DNA of 54,361 bases. Origin: Firmicutes bacterium CAG:95 (GTDB lineage: Bacteria > Bacillota > Clostridia > Lachnospirales > Lachnospiraceae). Both the position numbers and the translations under genes were made by a program. The stretch is taken from positions 1-54,361 of the forward strand of contig FR902979.1 of NCBI GenBank assembly GCA_000438155.1, written 5' to 3'. Positions 53,518 through 54,361 of this stretch are shown here, piece after piece; positions within the stretch are counted from its first letter, which is position 1; each line of letters starts with the position of its first letter. The notes under the pieces were generated by a model. It saw only the letters and a program-made list of their open reading frames with translations, was not told the origin of the DNA and did no database searches.

Positions 53518-53522
53518 TTCAA
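53494..53522 (-). promoter_or_regulatory. sigma-A promoter of metNI
   Basis: Minus strand: TTGAAA, 17-base spacer, and TATGAT. The -10 lies in the loop of the terminator-like hairpin, and the -35 overlaps its left arm. Confidence 0.75.
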
Positions 53523-53548
53523 TTCATCGTGAACTTTTATTCCGGCTT

Positions 53549-54361
53549 TTACTCCAGATTCACTTTTTTCTTAAGGATCAGCAGGCTGCCCACATACATC
53601 ACGACTCCAATCACAATCTGCATCAGAAGCGATACTGCCATGACCTGGTTTAAGAAGCTGAAAAAATAATCGTCTTGCAGCAATCCAATCTGCTCTGCAC
53701 TGGTCATAAAGATAATCATGGCTGCCTGTGTTACAATCTGCACTGCACCGGTAACTCCCACATATACCAGAATTGCTCCCGCAACGCGGTGGCGGGCCCA
53801 GAGCTGTCCGATATTCACCGATCCCATATAAAGAAGAGACTTGGATACTGTACCGACCAGGATCAGGATAATCGTAAGTACCATAAAAAGCTCCCAGCCG
53901 GTTGCATATTCCGAATTTAAAATGTCCTGCATCTCCATGAGCACTTCCTGAAAGCTCTCAAACAGACTCCGGTAACCAACCTCTCTCAAGACAATAAATG
54001 CTGCAAAAAGCATGATGTTAAACACAATACAGATAACTGACAGCAATTCCCAGATGCTGAAATTGATCATTTTACTAAGTAAAAGCTGATTCGGGGTTAC
54101 CGGCAGTGTATGTGTCAGATAGCCTTCATTGCTGTACATACTCCGGTAGTATCGTACTGCCAGATAAATCGATGTTCCAACTCCGCAGCACATCAATGCA
54201 CCGTAAAAAAGTAAAACTGTAGCACTAAAAATTACATCTGCACCCCACCAGTCCATCAGATCCCAGACAGGGGATGCACAGAAAAGTCCGAAAATTGTTG
54301 CTGCCGCAAATACCACACCGATTAAAACGGTAGGAATTTTCCATGTGGACAGCCATTCCTG
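53549..54361 (-). CDS. ABC-2 type membrane protein (partial, 5' end beyond the window)
   Basis: The reading frame is open to the window edge, so the start lies outside; 270 codons are visible. The N-terminal visible residues are EWLSTWKIPTVLIGVVF, and there are about six hydrophobic segments. The cytoplasmic motif YRSMYSNEGYLTHTLPVTP followed by QLLLSKMINFSIW is characteristic of ABC-2 permeases that pair with a separate ATPase, which would lie upstream outside the window. Its substrate is not predictable. Confidence 0.7.
   Translation of the reverse strand, partial: QEWLSTWKIPTVLIGVVFAAATIFGLFCASPVWDLMDWWGADVIFSATVLLFYGALMCCGVGTSIYLAVRYYRSMYSNEGYLTHTLPVTPNQLLLSKMINFSIWELLSVICIVFNIMLFAAFIVLREVGYRSLFESFQEVLMEMQDILNSEYATGWELFMVLTIILILVGTVSKSLLYMGSVNIGQLWARHRVAGAILVYVGVTGAVQIVTQAAMIIFMTSAEQIGLLQDDYFFSFLNQVMAVSLLMQIVIGVVMYVGSLLILKKKVNLE

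Noticed and set aside
1..54361. CRISPR array, tRNA, rRNA or insertion sequence
   Set aside because: I looked for regularly spaced repeats, tRNA-like folds and transposase motifs and saw none; the only repeats are those listed.

Overview
The window looks like a chromosomal segment of a motile, Gram-positive gut Firmicute of the Lachnospiraceae (Roseburia / Agathobacter rectale type). The evidence is a sigma-28-driven flaG-fliD-fliS set beside flagellin, strong AGGAGG-type ribosome binding sites, YesN/LytS sugar regulation, an MmsA/ChvE-type monosaccharide importer, a PdaB-like sporulation deacetylase, and DUF4867 and DUF6472 genes. The genus is an inference; there is no rRNA or tRNA in the window.

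Region 1 (1-23.1 kb) is a flagellin glycan island on the minus strand downstream of fliC. In transcription order it encodes: a GT2-TPR transferase; a NeuB-like synthase lacking the SAF domain; a KdsC-GmhA fusion; an acetolactate-synthase-like enzyme; an acyltransferase; a 890-residue multidomain glycosyltransferase; two radical SAM proteins; a pyruvyltransferase-like protein; an FkbM methyltransferase; an SDR; a split HAD/COG5610-like pair; and RfbF, RfbH and RfbG, which make CDP-4-keto-3,6-dideoxyglucose. Six of these carry the same small Rossmann-like module (WGxG or YGTG) on otherwise unrelated catalytic domains. At the left edge the island meets a CgeB-like glycosyltransferase that has lost its 3' end.

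Region 2 (23.1-29.8 kb) is flagellar. fliC has a sigma-28 promoter and a leader with features of CsrA control. The flaG-fliD-fliS-chaperone operon and a chemotaxis receptor also have sigma-28-type promoters.

Region 3 (29.8-39.4 kb) is a sugar uptake and sensing locus: a ChvE/GguA/GguB-type ABC importer preceded by an operon with a membrane-anchored sugar-binding protein, a LytS-type kinase, a YesN-type regulator and a second sugar-binding lipoprotein.

Region 4 (39.5-46.2 kb) is mixed: a polysaccharide deacetylase, an AEC transporter with a hexapeptide repeat, a YlmH-like S4 protein, a frameshifted GH2 glycosidase and a MATE pump.

Region 5 (46.4-54.4 kb) holds a pentose or deoxysugar operon (xylB, DUF4867, fucose/arabinose-isomerase family) with a LacI repressor gene and a well-placed operator, then metNI without metQ, and the end of an ABC-2-like membrane protein that runs off the window. 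A roughly 105-bp dispersed repeat occurs twice in regions 4 and 5.
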